The position numbers were made by a program, and so were the translations under genes. A stretch of DNA of 9,179 bases from Bacteroidales bacterium (lineage in GTDB: Bacteria; Bacteroidota; Bacteroidia; Bacteroidales; UBA12077). Numbering within the stretch: the first letter of the stretch is position 1; every line of letters starts with the position of its first letter. The stretch lies in NCBI GenBank assembly GCA_030600865.1, contig JAUVUS010000066.1, positions 1-9,179 on the forward strand, written 5' to 3'. The notes under the pieces were generated by a model. The model was given only the letters and a program-made list of their open reading frames with translations. It was not told where the DNA came from and searched no databases. Below, piece after piece: positions 1-6,254 of the stretch.

Positions 1-1
1 A

Positions 2-148
2 AATAATGGTACCGATTATTTAGAACCAATTCAAAAAATAAATGAAGGAACACAAGAATTACAGAAACTGTCAAGCTTTAATGAGGGACTCGAAAAATTG
101 AGTCCCCTAAATACATATAATGTAGCAGCTAAATATTTTAAACAATAA
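2..148 (+). CDS. C-terminal end of an unidentified protein (partial)
   Basis: An open frame enters from the left edge and runs 48 codons to a TAA at 146-148. The visible tail is polar, with a helix-like stretch of Glu, Lys, Gln and Leu, and ends in VAAKYFKQ. There is no signal peptide, membrane segment or recognisable motif in this fragment. The stop lies only 4 bases before the ATG of the DUF4252 gene, so the two are probably co-transcribed. In Bacteroidota, DUF4252 genes often lie behind ECF sigma factor and small regulatory genes, so this could be the last part of such a regulator, but the fragment is too short to show it. A 7-bp perfect stem (85-91 with 100-106) lies inside the frame. Confidence 0.6.
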   Translation, partial: NNGTDYLEPIQKINEGTQELQKLSSFNEGLEKLSPLNTYNVAAKYFKQ

Positions 149-152
149 AACC

Positions 153-665
153 ATGAAAAAGATTATTTTAATATTAATTGTAGCTTTTTTCTCAATACCA
201 GGATTTTCTCAGAATACTCCGGTAGATGAACTGTTCGATAAATACAGCGGGAAAGAAGGATTCACTTCGGTTTATATAACCAGCTATATGTTTAGCATGT
301 TTACCGATATAGAAACAAACGATCCTGAATTTGATGAACTAATGAAAAATTTAAAAGGAATTAAAATTTTGGCAACTGATGAATCTTATAATGGAAATGC
401 CAATTTTTATAAAGAGATTATTGACAAACTCCCTATATCACAGTAAAAAGAGTTAATGGTTATTAAAGAAAAAGATCAGGATGTAAAGTTTCTTATTAAT
501 GAAAAAGATGGTAAAATAATTGAGCTTTTGCTTATTGCCGGGGGAAAAGATGAGAATGTACTAATTAGCATCAAGGGAAATATTAATTTGAAAAATATTT
601 CAAAATTGTCAAAATCAATGAATATTAACGGCTTAGAACATCTTGAAGAAATAGATAAGAAATAA
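153..665 (+). pseudogene. DUF4252 secreted protein, interrupted by an in-frame TAA
   Basis: This is a DUF4252-family gene split by a nonsense codon. The first part (153-446) encodes a classic signal peptide (MKKIILILIVAFFSIPGFSQ) and the N-terminal half of the domain, including the family-like EGFTSVYITSYMFSMF segment. A TAA at 444-446 stops it after 97 residues. The same frame then continues without another stop from 447 to 665 and encodes the rest of the domain (KELMVIKEKDQDVKFLINEK, then LISIKGNINLKNISKLSKSM). Read through, the product is about 170 residues, close to the 172 of the intact paralogue downstream. The stop sits where a Tyr (TAT/TAC) would fit, so one substitution explains it. 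An ATG at 456, 9 bases after the stop, could allow re-initiation of a 69-residue fragment. Function of the family is unknown; the product would be exported. A sequencing error cannot be excluded. Confidence 0.85.
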
Positions 666-697
666 AATGATAAAATGATTGAATGATAAAATGATTA
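666..697 (+). repeat. Two-copy 16-bp tandem repeat
   Basis: Two copies of AATGATAAAATGATT with one spacer base lie head to tail (666-681 and 682-697, 15 of 16 identical) directly after the stop of the broken DUF4252 gene. The reverse complement of the first 11 bases of the unit recurs at 727-737, so this gap could fold into a long AT-only hairpin. No function is evident. Confidence 0.75.
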
Positions 698-733
698 TAG
701 AAGCTTATTACAGAAAAGAAAATATTATTTTAT

Positions 734-773
734 CATTTACGCATTTAAGGCATTTAAAATTTAAGACATTTAA
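734..773 (+). repeat. Four spaced CATTTA(A) repeats
   Basis: CATTTA occurs at 734, 742, 751 and 767, three times extended to CATTTAA, just upstream of the second DUF4252 gene at 785. The start-to-start spacings are 8, 9 and 16 bases. They could be repeat debris or binding sites; nothing in the sequence decides this. Confidence 0.5.
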
Positions 774-784
774 TAAATTTAGAT

Positions 785-1303
785 ATGAAAAGGCTTATAA
801 TTATATTAATCGCTTTACTGTTTGCACAGTATTCTTGTATCACAGACCAAAACAAATACAAAGAATCAGATATTTTTGAAGAATATGAAGCTGAGAATGG
901 GTTTACTATTCTTCATCTTCCGCCGGTTTTATTCAAAATAATTTTATCTGTTTCTGATGAACCCGGATTTGATTCAAAAGATATTCTTGATAAAATTGAA
1001 GTTATCAAGTTTATGTTTTTCGAAGAAAAAGATAAATCTATAAAAATAGGAGATTTGAAAAGTTCCATGAATCAAAAATTAGAGGAATTTAATTATAATC
1101 TATTGACCCGTTTTGCTGAAGAAAACAACGATATATCAATATATATAATAGAAAATGAAAAAATTATTTATGAAGTTTTAGTGACAATAGTTTCTGATAA
1201 AGAATATATCAGTTTAAACCTGGTTGGAAATTTAACACAAGATGAGATCATGAAAGTATATAAATCTATTAATATGCAAAAAATTCATGATTATGGAAAC
1301 TAA
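785..1303 (+). CDS. DUF4252-like exported protein, intact paralogue
   Basis: This 172-residue protein resembles the broken gene upstream in length and in the order of its segments. Its FEEYEAENGFTILHLPPVLF parallels the FDKYSGKEGFTSVYI part, and the C-terminal ISLNLVGNLTQDEIMKVYKSIN parallels LISIKGNINLKNISKLSKSMN. The pair therefore looks like a tandem duplication. The N-terminus is a signal sequence (MKRLIIILIALLFAQYSC). A Cys at residue 18 could be the lipidation site, but QYSC is a poor lipobox, so it may be a lipoprotein or a simply secreted protein. The gene lies 119 bp after the previous frame and ends before a clear terminator, so it is probably the last gene of the unit. Family function is unknown. 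With the first copy broken, this may be the only working DUF4252 protein here. Confidence 0.8.
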   Translation: MKRLIIILIALLFAQYSCITDQNKYKESDIFEEYEAENGFTILHLPPVLFKIILSVSDEPGFDSKDILDKIEVIKFMFFEEKDKSIKIGDLKSSMNQKLEEFNYNLLTRFAEENNDISIYIIENEKIIYEVLVTIVSDKEYISLNLVGNLTQDEIMKVYKSINMQKIHDYGN

Positions 1304-1328
1304 TTAACTTTTTACAATATGTTCAAAT

Positions 1329-1360
1329 AAAGAGTGGGATTGGATTTCCGCTCTTTTTTT
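1329..1360 (+). terminator. Rho-independent terminator after the DUF4252 genes
   Basis: AAAGAGTGG (1329-1337) pairs with CCGCTCTTT (1348-1356), with one G-U pair, around a 10-base loop. An uninterrupted T run continues to 1360. It lies 25 bases after the stop of the second DUF4252 gene. Confidence 0.85.
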
Positions 1361-1537
1361 ATTTTTGGCACGAAACTTGAAATATGCATCAAAGTAACTA
1401 AAAAATTATTAACGCGTATAAAATTTTAGTTTTTTTAATAATAAAAATGAACCTTTTAACACTTTTTTACATCTTAATATATATAAGAAATGGCTTTTAA
1501 ATTATTTGTAATTAATACTAACCAAAAACAATAAATT

Positions 1538-2659
1538 ATGCAAAACATGAAAAAACTATTAGCAATGATGCTTATGTTAGCATCGGTATTCTTCTTTGCT
1601 TGTTCTGATGATGAAGATGAAAAATTATCAAAAGAAGAAACAAAAACGGAAATTACCCAGTTAAGTACAGACTTGTCTGCTAAACTTACTGAAATGGCAG
1701 AATCAGATGGTATGGTTGCCATGGAAGCCTTAATGAATATGCCAGATCCATTTGCAAGTACATCTAAATCAAATGATAAATATGTTGTACTGAACAATAT
1801 TCAGAAATATTTGCTTCCATATAACTATGTTAAAAAAAGTACAGAAAAATCTGTTTTTGAAGCAGACCATTTTAATTTTGACAGATGGGTTGGAACATAT
1901 ACATGGAACAATACTGTAGAAGCCTGGGATCCTGATTATGGAAATCCTGATAACAAAATTATTATTATTTTCCCTGCTGATTCAACAGATATGGATAATA
2001 ATAATGCAAAAATTACTATTCATAATTATGATGAGATTTTAATTGATTATGAATATCTCCCAACTGATGTTGATGCTGATTTATATATAAGCGACATTAA
2101 AGTTGTTGACATTGATTTAACTGCAGTATGGTTTACAAGTGGTGAATATATGGGTGAACCAACATCTTTGGATGTTAGTGTTTATTTAATTCCATTTGAG
2201 TTTACCGGAGATTTCAGTCATACAAGTACAGCTGCCAGCATTAACTTTGCTATTAATTACGATGGTGCACAATTCTTCTCAACAGGACTTGGTGCAACCT
2301 GGACAAATGCTGGAGACTCCAATCCATCTAACGTTAATGGATATATTCAGTTTTTCGAAGTAAAATTCCAGGTAAATATTGATGTTGATAATCTTATTAT
2401 TGTTATAAATGATATGGATAGTTATGAATCTGGTGTAGAATTCTTAAACGCTATTAATGCTGAAATCGATGCTTATGTTACAGTTAGTGGTACATGGGCA
2501 GCTGATATAGAACTCGGCTTGGATGCAAGTGATGAATTAGACATATTGTTTGTATATGCTGATGGAACTTCAGAATCTGCAATTCCTTATTTCGAAAATC
2601 TTGCTTTAGAATTAGAAGATTTCTTTGGAGAGTTAGAAGATTACTATAGCAATTGGTAA
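1538..2659 (+). CDS. Predicted surface-exposed lipoprotein of unknown function
   Basis: The protein is 373 residues from the ATG at 1538. A second ATG at 1547 gives a more typical signal peptide start (MKKLLAMMLMLASVFFFAC) and may be the true one. The likely lipidated Cys is residue 22 from the first ATG. It is followed at once by SDDEDEK; an acidic run right after the Cys is the known Bacteroidota signal sending lipoproteins to the outer face of the outer membrane. The rest is acidic and rich in alternating hydrophobic/polar stretches, suggesting a beta-rich fold, with aromatic motifs such as WVGTYTWNNTVEAWD (residues 117-131). I recognise no catalytic motif or named domain. It has its own terminator and 234 bp of upstream DNA, so it is probably monocistronic; I see no convincing TAnnTTTG promoter there. 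It might bind a polymer or contribute to the cell surface, but this is a guess. Confidence 0.85.
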   Translation: MQNMKKLLAMMLMLASVFFFACSDDEDEKLSKEETKTEITQLSTDLSAKLTEMAESDGMVAMEALMNMPDPFASTSKSNDKYVVLNNIQKYLLPYNYVKKSTEKSVFEADHFNFDRWVGTYTWNNTVEAWDPDYGNPDNKIIIIFPADSTDMDNNNAKITIHNYDEILIDYEYLPTDVDADLYISDIKVVDIDLTAVWFTSGEYMGEPTSLDVSVYLIPFEFTGDFSHTSTAASINFAINYDGAQFFSTGLGATWTNAGDSNPSNVNGYIQFFEVKFQVNIDVDNLIIVINDMDSYESGVEFLNAINAEIDAYVTVSGTWAADIELGLDASDELDILFVYADGTSESAIPYFENLALELEDFFGELEDYYSNW

Positions 2660-2677
2660 TAATTAGACCAAATATAT

Positions 2678-2702
2678 AAAAGGGCCGTTGGGCCCTTTTT
2701 TT
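2678..2702. terminator. Strong bidirectional terminator between convergent genes
   Basis: AAAAGGGCC (2678-2686) and GGCCCTTTT (2691-2699) form a perfect 9-bp stem around GTTG, and T residues continue past 2700. The A-rich left side gives a T tract on the other strand, so it can serve both the lipoprotein gene and the metallophosphoesterase gene. The minus-strand gene's stop (2701-2703) abuts the stem. Confidence 0.9.
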
Positions 2703-3972
2703 ATATCTTTTTTAATTCGATAACTGTAATTTCAGGAGGCATTCCAACACGACCTGGAAAACCAATATATCCAAAACCTCTGTTTACATATAAATATTGA
2801 TTATGTTCTTTATACAGACCTGCCCAACGTGGATATTTATATTTAATCGGGCTCCATTTCACATTTCCGATTTCAATTCCAAACTGCATTCCGTGTGTAT
2901 GTCCTGATAATGTTAAATCAATATCTGTTTTATTTATTACTTCTGCGTCCCAATGCGATGGATCATGAGTCATAAGAATTTTAAATGGTAATACAGATGA
3001 TCTATTCATTGCTTCTTCTAAATTTCCGTGTTGTGGGAAAGGAGGTAATCCCCAGTTTTCAACTCCAATTAATCCGATTTTAGAATTGTTTATCTCAATT
3101 GGTTCCGATTCGTTTAAAAGTAATCTAAAACCTATGTCTTTATGAGCTTTCTTCAGATTATCAAGATTTTGTGCTTTTTCAGCATCATTTTCCCATTCAA
3201 AGTAATCTCCATAATCATGATTCCCTAAAACAGAGAACTTGCCATATTTAGCCCTAAAATTGCTTAATATTGGCATCCAACCATTTAGTTCTTCTGTAAA
3301 ATTGTTTACAAGGTCGCCGGTAAACAGAATTAAATCAGGGTTTTGTTCATTTACTAACTCAATGGCCTTCTTTACCTGGTTCTCATGTCCCAGAAAACTA
3401 CCTATGTGAATATCAGATATTTGTACAATTTTAAATCCATTAAAAGCTTCAGGTAAATTTGGAAATAAAAATTTTTCGTGCGTTATTCTGAAGTTAAACC
3501 GTCCTTTTACCATTCCATATAATATAGAAGTAAATGGTATTGCAGCCAAAACCAAACCTAATTGAGATAAGAATTTTATCCTTGAAATACCTTGAGCATT
3601 GACAATTGTATCAATTTCAGTTGATTTTGAAAATTTACTTAGAATCCATTTGCCTATATGAAAAATATCTTCTATCAAATGAAAACTTATAAACACCAAT
3701 TTAGGAACATAAAACAATAAAAACAATCCGGCCAATAAAAAGAAATTCCTGAATATTTGAGGGTCTCTTTCAAATGGTTGTAATGTCCTAAAATAGAGTA
3801 GAAAGGAAATAATTGAAATCGGTATAATCCAATAAACTACATAAATAACATTTCTTATAATACTTGGTTCTAATCCCGAAACCAGCAATTTTATTCCCTT
3901 AAATGAGTATATATCAACAAGTAGAATAAAAGCAAAAACAAAAATCAGTATCATAACAAATCTTTCTTTCAT
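2701..3972 (-). CDS. Membrane-anchored calcineurin-like metallophosphoesterase
   Basis: This 423-residue protein is a two-metal phosphoesterase tethered to the inner membrane. Four hydrophobic segments (about residues 5-24, 38-61, 74-100 and 136-154) precede the catalytic domain (about 177-423). All core motifs are present: QISDIHIGS (Asp187, His189), FTGDLV (Asp220), LGNHDYGD (Asn251, His252), MTHDPSHWD (His336) and SGHTHGMQFG (His358, His360). The layout resembles YaeI/YkoE-type phosphoesterases, some of which act on lipid-linked substrates such as UDP-diacylglucosamine; the substrate here cannot be read from sequence. The frame is open to a TTG at 4026, but the first ATG is at 3972 and directly precedes the first membrane segment, so I chose it. 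The gene stands alone, convergent with the lipoprotein gene. Its upstream region contains the palindromic element at 4043-4203. Confidence 0.92.
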   Translation of the reverse strand: MKERFVMILIFVFAFILLVDIYSFKGIKLLVSGLEPSIIRNVIYVVYWIIPISIISFLLYFRTLQPFERDPQIFRNFFLLAGLFLLFYVPKLVFISFHLIEDIFHIGKWILSKFSKSTEIDTIVNAQGISRIKFLSQLGLVLAAIPFTSILYGMVKGRFNFRITHEKFLFPNLPEAFNGFKIVQISDIHIGSFLGHENQVKKAIELVNEQNPDLILFTGDLVNNFTEELNGWMPILSNFRAKYGKFSVLGNHDYGDYFEWENDAEKAQNLDNLKKAHKDIGFRLLLNESEPIEINNSKIGLIGVENWGLPPFPQHGNLEEAMNRSSVLPFKILMTHDPSHWDAEVINKTDIDLTLSGHTHGMQFGIEIGNVKWSPIKYKYPRWAGLYKEHNQYLYVNRGFGYIGFPGRVGMPPEITVIELKKI

Positions 3973-4042
3973 TTTTTTTACAATTAATTCATCACAAAAG
4001 TGTTTAAATATATTAGTTCCAAACAAGCTTTTGGAGTGAATA

Positions 4043-4203
4043 ATACCAAATTAATTTTAAAATGTCTGATAAATAAATTGAATTATTTTTTGATTAGCTG
4101 AGACAAAAAATATAAGCATAGCCATAGCTACGGTTGTTTTTTTAACGATAGATAAGCAAAAAAGAAACGGTTTATATCGGTCATTTTGATATTAACTTGG
4201 TAT
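4043..4203. mobile_element. MITE-like full-length imperfect palindrome
   Basis: The two ends are near-perfect inverted repeats: the left arm (4043-4070, beginning ATACCAAATTAATTTTAAAA) matches the reverse complement of the right arm (4176-4203) at 23 of 28 positions. The symmetry continues inward with lower identity, through paired T6 runs and TTAG/TTAT-like blocks, to a central TAGC-CATA-GCTA stem at 4119-4130. The whole 161 bp could fold into one long hairpin. It has no reading frame of note. TAA flanks both sides (4041-4043 and 4203-4205) and might be a short target duplication, though this is weak evidence in such AT-rich DNA. A non-autonomous transposon fits best; no transposase is present in the window. 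Confidence 0.7.
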
Positions 4204-4237
4204 AAAGCAAATATAGGTATGAATAAGCTAATTCCAT

Positions 4238-4295
4238 ATTTAAACAATTTTTCTTTTCGTTGATAAAAACAGAAACAACAAAGAATTGTTTAAAT
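4238..4295. repeat. 12-bp perfect inverted repeat upstream of arfB
   Basis: ATTTAAACAATT (4238-4249) is exactly repeated in inverse at 4284-4295, separated by 34 bases. It lies 43 bp before the arfB start. It could be a small hairpin in the leader, a regulator site or another repeat remnant; there is no T run making it a terminator. With the palindromic element it accounts for most of the gap 3973-4338, in which I see no gene. Confidence 0.55.
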
Positions 4296-4338
4296 TTACT
4301 GTATCAATTTAGTGTCAATTAAACTATTAATTTATTAA

Positions 4339-4734
4339 ATGATAGATAAAAATCTAATATTGAAAGAGTTAAGATTTAAAGCATCGCGAAGCAGCGGGAG
4401 TGGAGGGCAGAATGTAAATAAAGTTTCTACTAAAATTGAACTACGTTTTGATATTGACAATTCGTTATTACTTACAGATAACGAGAAGGATAGAGTAAAA
4501 GCCAAACTAAAAAATAGGATCTCATCTGAAAATATTTTAATTATATCATCAGATTCCGAGAGAACACAATTAAGAAATAAGAAAAAAACAATAGAAATAT
4601 TTTTTGATTTATTGGAGAAAGCTCTGCGAAAACCTAAAAAACGTATAAAAACCAAACCAACCAAAGCATCAAAAGAAAAAAGATTAAAGGAAAAGAAAAT
4701 TCAGTCGGAGAAAAAACAACTAAGAAAAACTTAA
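4339..4734 (+). CDS. arfB: Peptidyl-tRNA hydrolase ArfB (ribosome rescue)
   Basis: ArfB releases the nascent chain from ribosomes stalled on mRNAs lacking a stop codon by hydrolysing peptidyl-tRNA in the P site. The protein is 131 residues, close to the usual 140 or so, and too short to be a full release factor RF1 or RF2. The catalytic GGQ (residues 22-24) sits in SGSGGQNVNKVSTK, near the N-terminus as expected for ArfB rather than mid-protein as in RF1/RF2. A small alpha/beta domain follows to about residue 95. The last 35 residues are a Lys/Arg-rich tail (KPKKRIKTKPTKASKEKRLK), which in this family enters the empty mRNA channel. The ATG at 4339 is preceded by AT-rich DNA without a Shine-Dalgarno. 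The gene is single and faces the S24 repressor gene across the nested palindrome. Confidence 0.93.
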   Translation: MIDKNLILKELRFKASRSSGSGGQNVNKVSTKIELRFDIDNSLLLTDNEKDRVKAKLKNRISSENILIISSDSERTQLRNKKKTIEIFFDLLEKALRKPKKRIKTKPTKASKEKRLKEKKIQSEKKQLRKT

Positions 4735-4749
4735 AAAATTGAGCGAGAA

Positions 4750-5024
4750 ACCTGTCTGCTTTATCTGACTGACCAATGTCAGTAAGTTAAGAATAGTAGC
4801 CCTGAAAGGGCTATGTGTACTAGCGTAGGGCAACGCCCTACGGTTAATGATAAAAGGGAAAAAGTCCTGAAAGGACGTAATGTATATCCTTTCGTCCTTT
4901 CAGGACTAAACCATAACATTTATAACCACACAGGGCATTGCCCTGTGCTTATACATTAAAGGCTTCCAGCCTTAACTTATTGACATTGGTCTGACCGACC
5001 TATCTGCCGACAGGCAAGACAGGT
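4750..5024. repeat. Nested palindromic repeat (REP/BIME-like) filling the convergent gap
   Basis: This gene-free gap holds a palindrome of palindromes. Outer 21-nt arms at 4771-4791 and 4971-4991 (right arm starts CTTAACTTATTGACATTGG) match at 20 of 21 positions. Inside are hairpins TAGCCC/GGGCTA (4797-4813), CGTAGGGC/GCCCTACG (4824-4842), CACAGGGC/GCCCTGTG (4929-4947) and AAGGCT/AGCCTT (4959-4973). At the centre a perfect 15-bp pair, AGTCCTGAAAGGACG (4863-4877) with CGTCCTTTCAGGACT (4893-4907), closes the structure. Left and right halves correspond, each carrying a GGGC-NNN-GCCC hairpin and an outer small hairpin, so the whole could form a cruciform. Outermost ACCTGTCTGC (4750-4759) is mirrored near 5014-5024. 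Position between convergent genes is typical of REP-like elements, which in other bacteria are moved by Y1 (RAYT) transposases; none is visible here. It may also terminate transcription from both sides. Confidence 0.8.
4998..5024. repeat. Extra hairpin at the right flank of the nested palindrome
   Basis: ACCTATCTGCC (4998-5008) pairs with GGCAAGACAGGT (5013-5024) around GACA, with one mismatch and one bulged base. The left flank has only a single ACCTGTCTGC (4750-4759), so the two flanks are asymmetric. It is the last strong structure before the end of the S24 gene. Confidence 0.65.
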
Positions 5025-5049
5025 AGGCGGGCCGAATTTCATCAAATTT

Positions 5050-5832
5050 CTATTTTTTTAATTTCTCTAGATCATTTTTCATATCCAGAATCATATTATG
5101 CAATTTATTCATATTTAATTCATTAGATTCGGGTAAATTAAAACTTATAAAGCCTAATGCTTTCCACACTTCATGCACATCTTCAATTTTTAAAGAATAA
5201 GTATTGTATTCCGGATTATCGGATTTTAGAATAATTTCATCAGAATCATTTATTTTATTATATAAACGTTTATAAACTATTCCATCATCTTTCGAAATTA
5301 AGATATATGGCTTACCATCATATATTTCTTCCCAGTTTGCCAGGTATTCACAAATTATGTAAGAACCTGATTTTATTGGTTCCATGCTGTCTCCTTTGAT
5401 TTGGAATACACGATAGGTTCTGTCTTTGCTTAATTCAATTAAGGGCATTGAAAAATGGGGAAGTTCTTCAATGTAATCAGGATCGGCATATCCTTTTGTA
5501 TATCCCGCAGAAGCTTGAATAGGTACGGTTGTTATTAGTTCTTTATTATCTTTATTAACCACAGTACTAATAACCCGCAAATTATCACCTTTTACAAAAT
5601 CAGTTATGGCCGTGGTTTTTGCGTCTGTCCAAAGTCTTATTTTTATAAGATCATCAATGGATATACTAAAAAAGTAAGCAATATCCTGAAGAACAGACAA
5701 TTTAGGAGCCGCTCTGTTCTCTTCGTAAGAGCCTATCATAGCACGATTTACACCAATATTTTTGGCTAACTCTTCTTGCGTTAATCCTTTGGATTTACGT
5801 AAATACTTGATATTCTGTCCTATATATTCCAT
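5050..5832 (-). CDS. XRE-family repressor with S24 (LexA/CI-like) self-cleavage domain
   Basis: This 260-residue regulator has an N-terminal XRE helix-turn-helix (about residues 5-62; IKYLRKSKGLTQEELAKNIG then SYEENRAAPKL) and a C-terminal S24 peptidase fold (about 103-230). A likely Ala-Gly cleavage bond is at 109-110 (QASAGYT). The catalytic Ser149 lies in KGDSMEP and the general-base Lys188 in VYKRLY, 39 residues apart, close to the LexA spacing. In this family, RecA-DNA filaments or another stress signal trigger self-cleavage and derepression. The C-terminal 25 residues form a short charged helix, possibly coiled coil. The gene is 13 bp downstream of the four-helix-bundle gene on the same strand and divergent from the radical SAM operon, its likely target. 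It could be prophage-derived, but no phage genes surround it. Confidence 0.9.
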   Translation of the reverse strand: MEYIGQNIKYLRKSKGLTQEELAKNIGVNRAMIGSYEENRAAPKLSVLQDIAYFFSISIDDLIKIRLWTDAKTTAITDFVKGDNLRVISTVVNKDNKELITTVPIQASAGYTKGYADPDYIEELPHFSMPLIELSKDRTYRVFQIKGDSMEPIKSGSYIICEYLANWEEIYDGKPYILISKDDGIVYKRLYNKINDSDEIILKSDNPEYNTYSLKIEDVHEVWKALGFISFNLPESNELNMNKLHNMILDMKNDLEKLKK

Positions 5833-5837
5833 AGATG

Positions 5838-5845
5838 CAAATTTA
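5838..5845 (-). promoter_or_regulatory. Candidate -7 element of the S24 repressor gene
   Basis: On the minus strand TAAATTTG matches the Bacteroidota -7 consensus TAnnTTTG. It ends only 5 bases before the ATG at 5832, so a transcript from it would be essentially leaderless. I see no TTG -33 box at the expected distance, so this is weak. Confidence 0.25.
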
Positions 5846-6232
5846 CTATAAACTGCTATTAGCCTTTAGCATTTTGCTATTGGTTCTAATTTTGCTAATT
5901 AAGTTGTTAATCATTTTTTGTTCATGATTTAATAATTCAAATATAGAATTTATATTATCAATTGAAACAAACTCCAGTTCTGATATTATTATCAACTGAG
6001 TTTCTAATTCAAAAGATGATCCTATAGCTATTTCCAGAAACCTTTTAAATTCAATTTCACTATTTCTTGCGCAACCCTCAGCTATATTTGATGGTACTGA
6101 TACTGTAGCTCTACATATTTGACTTTTTAATCCAAATTTTTCTTCAGGGGGTAGTAATTCTGCTAGTTTATAAATCCTTTTTACTAATTCTATTCCTTCT
6201 TTCCAGATGTTTAGTGATCTAAAATTTCTCAT
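5846..6232 (-). CDS. Four-helix-bundle protein (S23/bAvd-like family)
   Basis: The 128-residue protein carries the family signature throughout: LNIWKEGIELVKRIYKLAELLPPEEKFGLKSQ, then RATVSVPSNIAEGCARNSEIEF, KRFLEIAIGSSFELETQL. It should fold as a four-helix bundle that oligomerises. Relatives are encoded in 23S rRNA intervening sequences, and a homologous fold (bAvd) is an accessory factor of diversity-generating retroelements; neither an rRNA gene nor a reverse transcriptase is present here. Many free-standing copies exist in Bacteroidota with no known role. The gene lies between matching inverted repeats, and its last residues (NSKMLKANSS) are encoded by the left repeat arm. This suggests that it came in as a small mobile unit. 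The stop is 13 bp before the S24 gene start, so read-through transcription of the repressor is possible. Confidence 0.9.
   Translation of the reverse strand: MRNFRSLNIWKEGIELVKRIYKLAELLPPEEKFGLKSQICRATVSVPSNIAEGCARNSEIEFKRFLEIAIGSSFELETQLIIISELEFVSIDNINSIFELLNHEQKMINNLISKIRTNSKMLKANSSL
5860..5883 (+). repeat. Left inverted-repeat arm (inside the 3' end of the four-helix gene)
   Basis: This arm contains TAGCCTTTAG and TTTGCTATT blocks, both shared with the right arm, and overlaps the last codons of the minus-strand gene. Confidence 0.65.
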
Positions 6233-6254
6233 TTTGTTTTTATTTATCTAAAAG

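Noticed and set aside
679..879. Open frame of 66 codons across the repeat cluster
   Set aside because: It begins in the AT-rich repeats, overlaps the start of the intact DUF4252 gene in another frame, and has no family resemblance.
1361..1537. Promoter of the lipoprotein gene
   Set aside because: The region is AT-rich, but no TAnnTTTG element is found at a sensible distance; near matches lack the TA or have wrong spacing.
3973..4026. Longer N-terminus for the metallophosphoesterase
   Set aside because: The extension needs a TTG start and adds 18 polar residues before the first membrane segment. The ATG at 3972 gives a normal membrane-anchor start.
4797..4973. CRISPR-like array
   Set aside because: The repeated units are short palindromes of differing sequence and spacing, arranged as a mirror image; there are no identical direct repeats with unique spacers and no cas genes.
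5050..5832. Prophage repressor marking a prophage
   Set aside because: The domain layout fits a phage repressor, but there is no integrase, structural gene or tRNA attachment site within the window.
5846..6232. rRNA intervening sequence or diversity-generating retroelement
   Set aside because: The protein family fits both, but no 23S rRNA sequence, reverse transcriptase, or template/variable repeat pair is visible around it.
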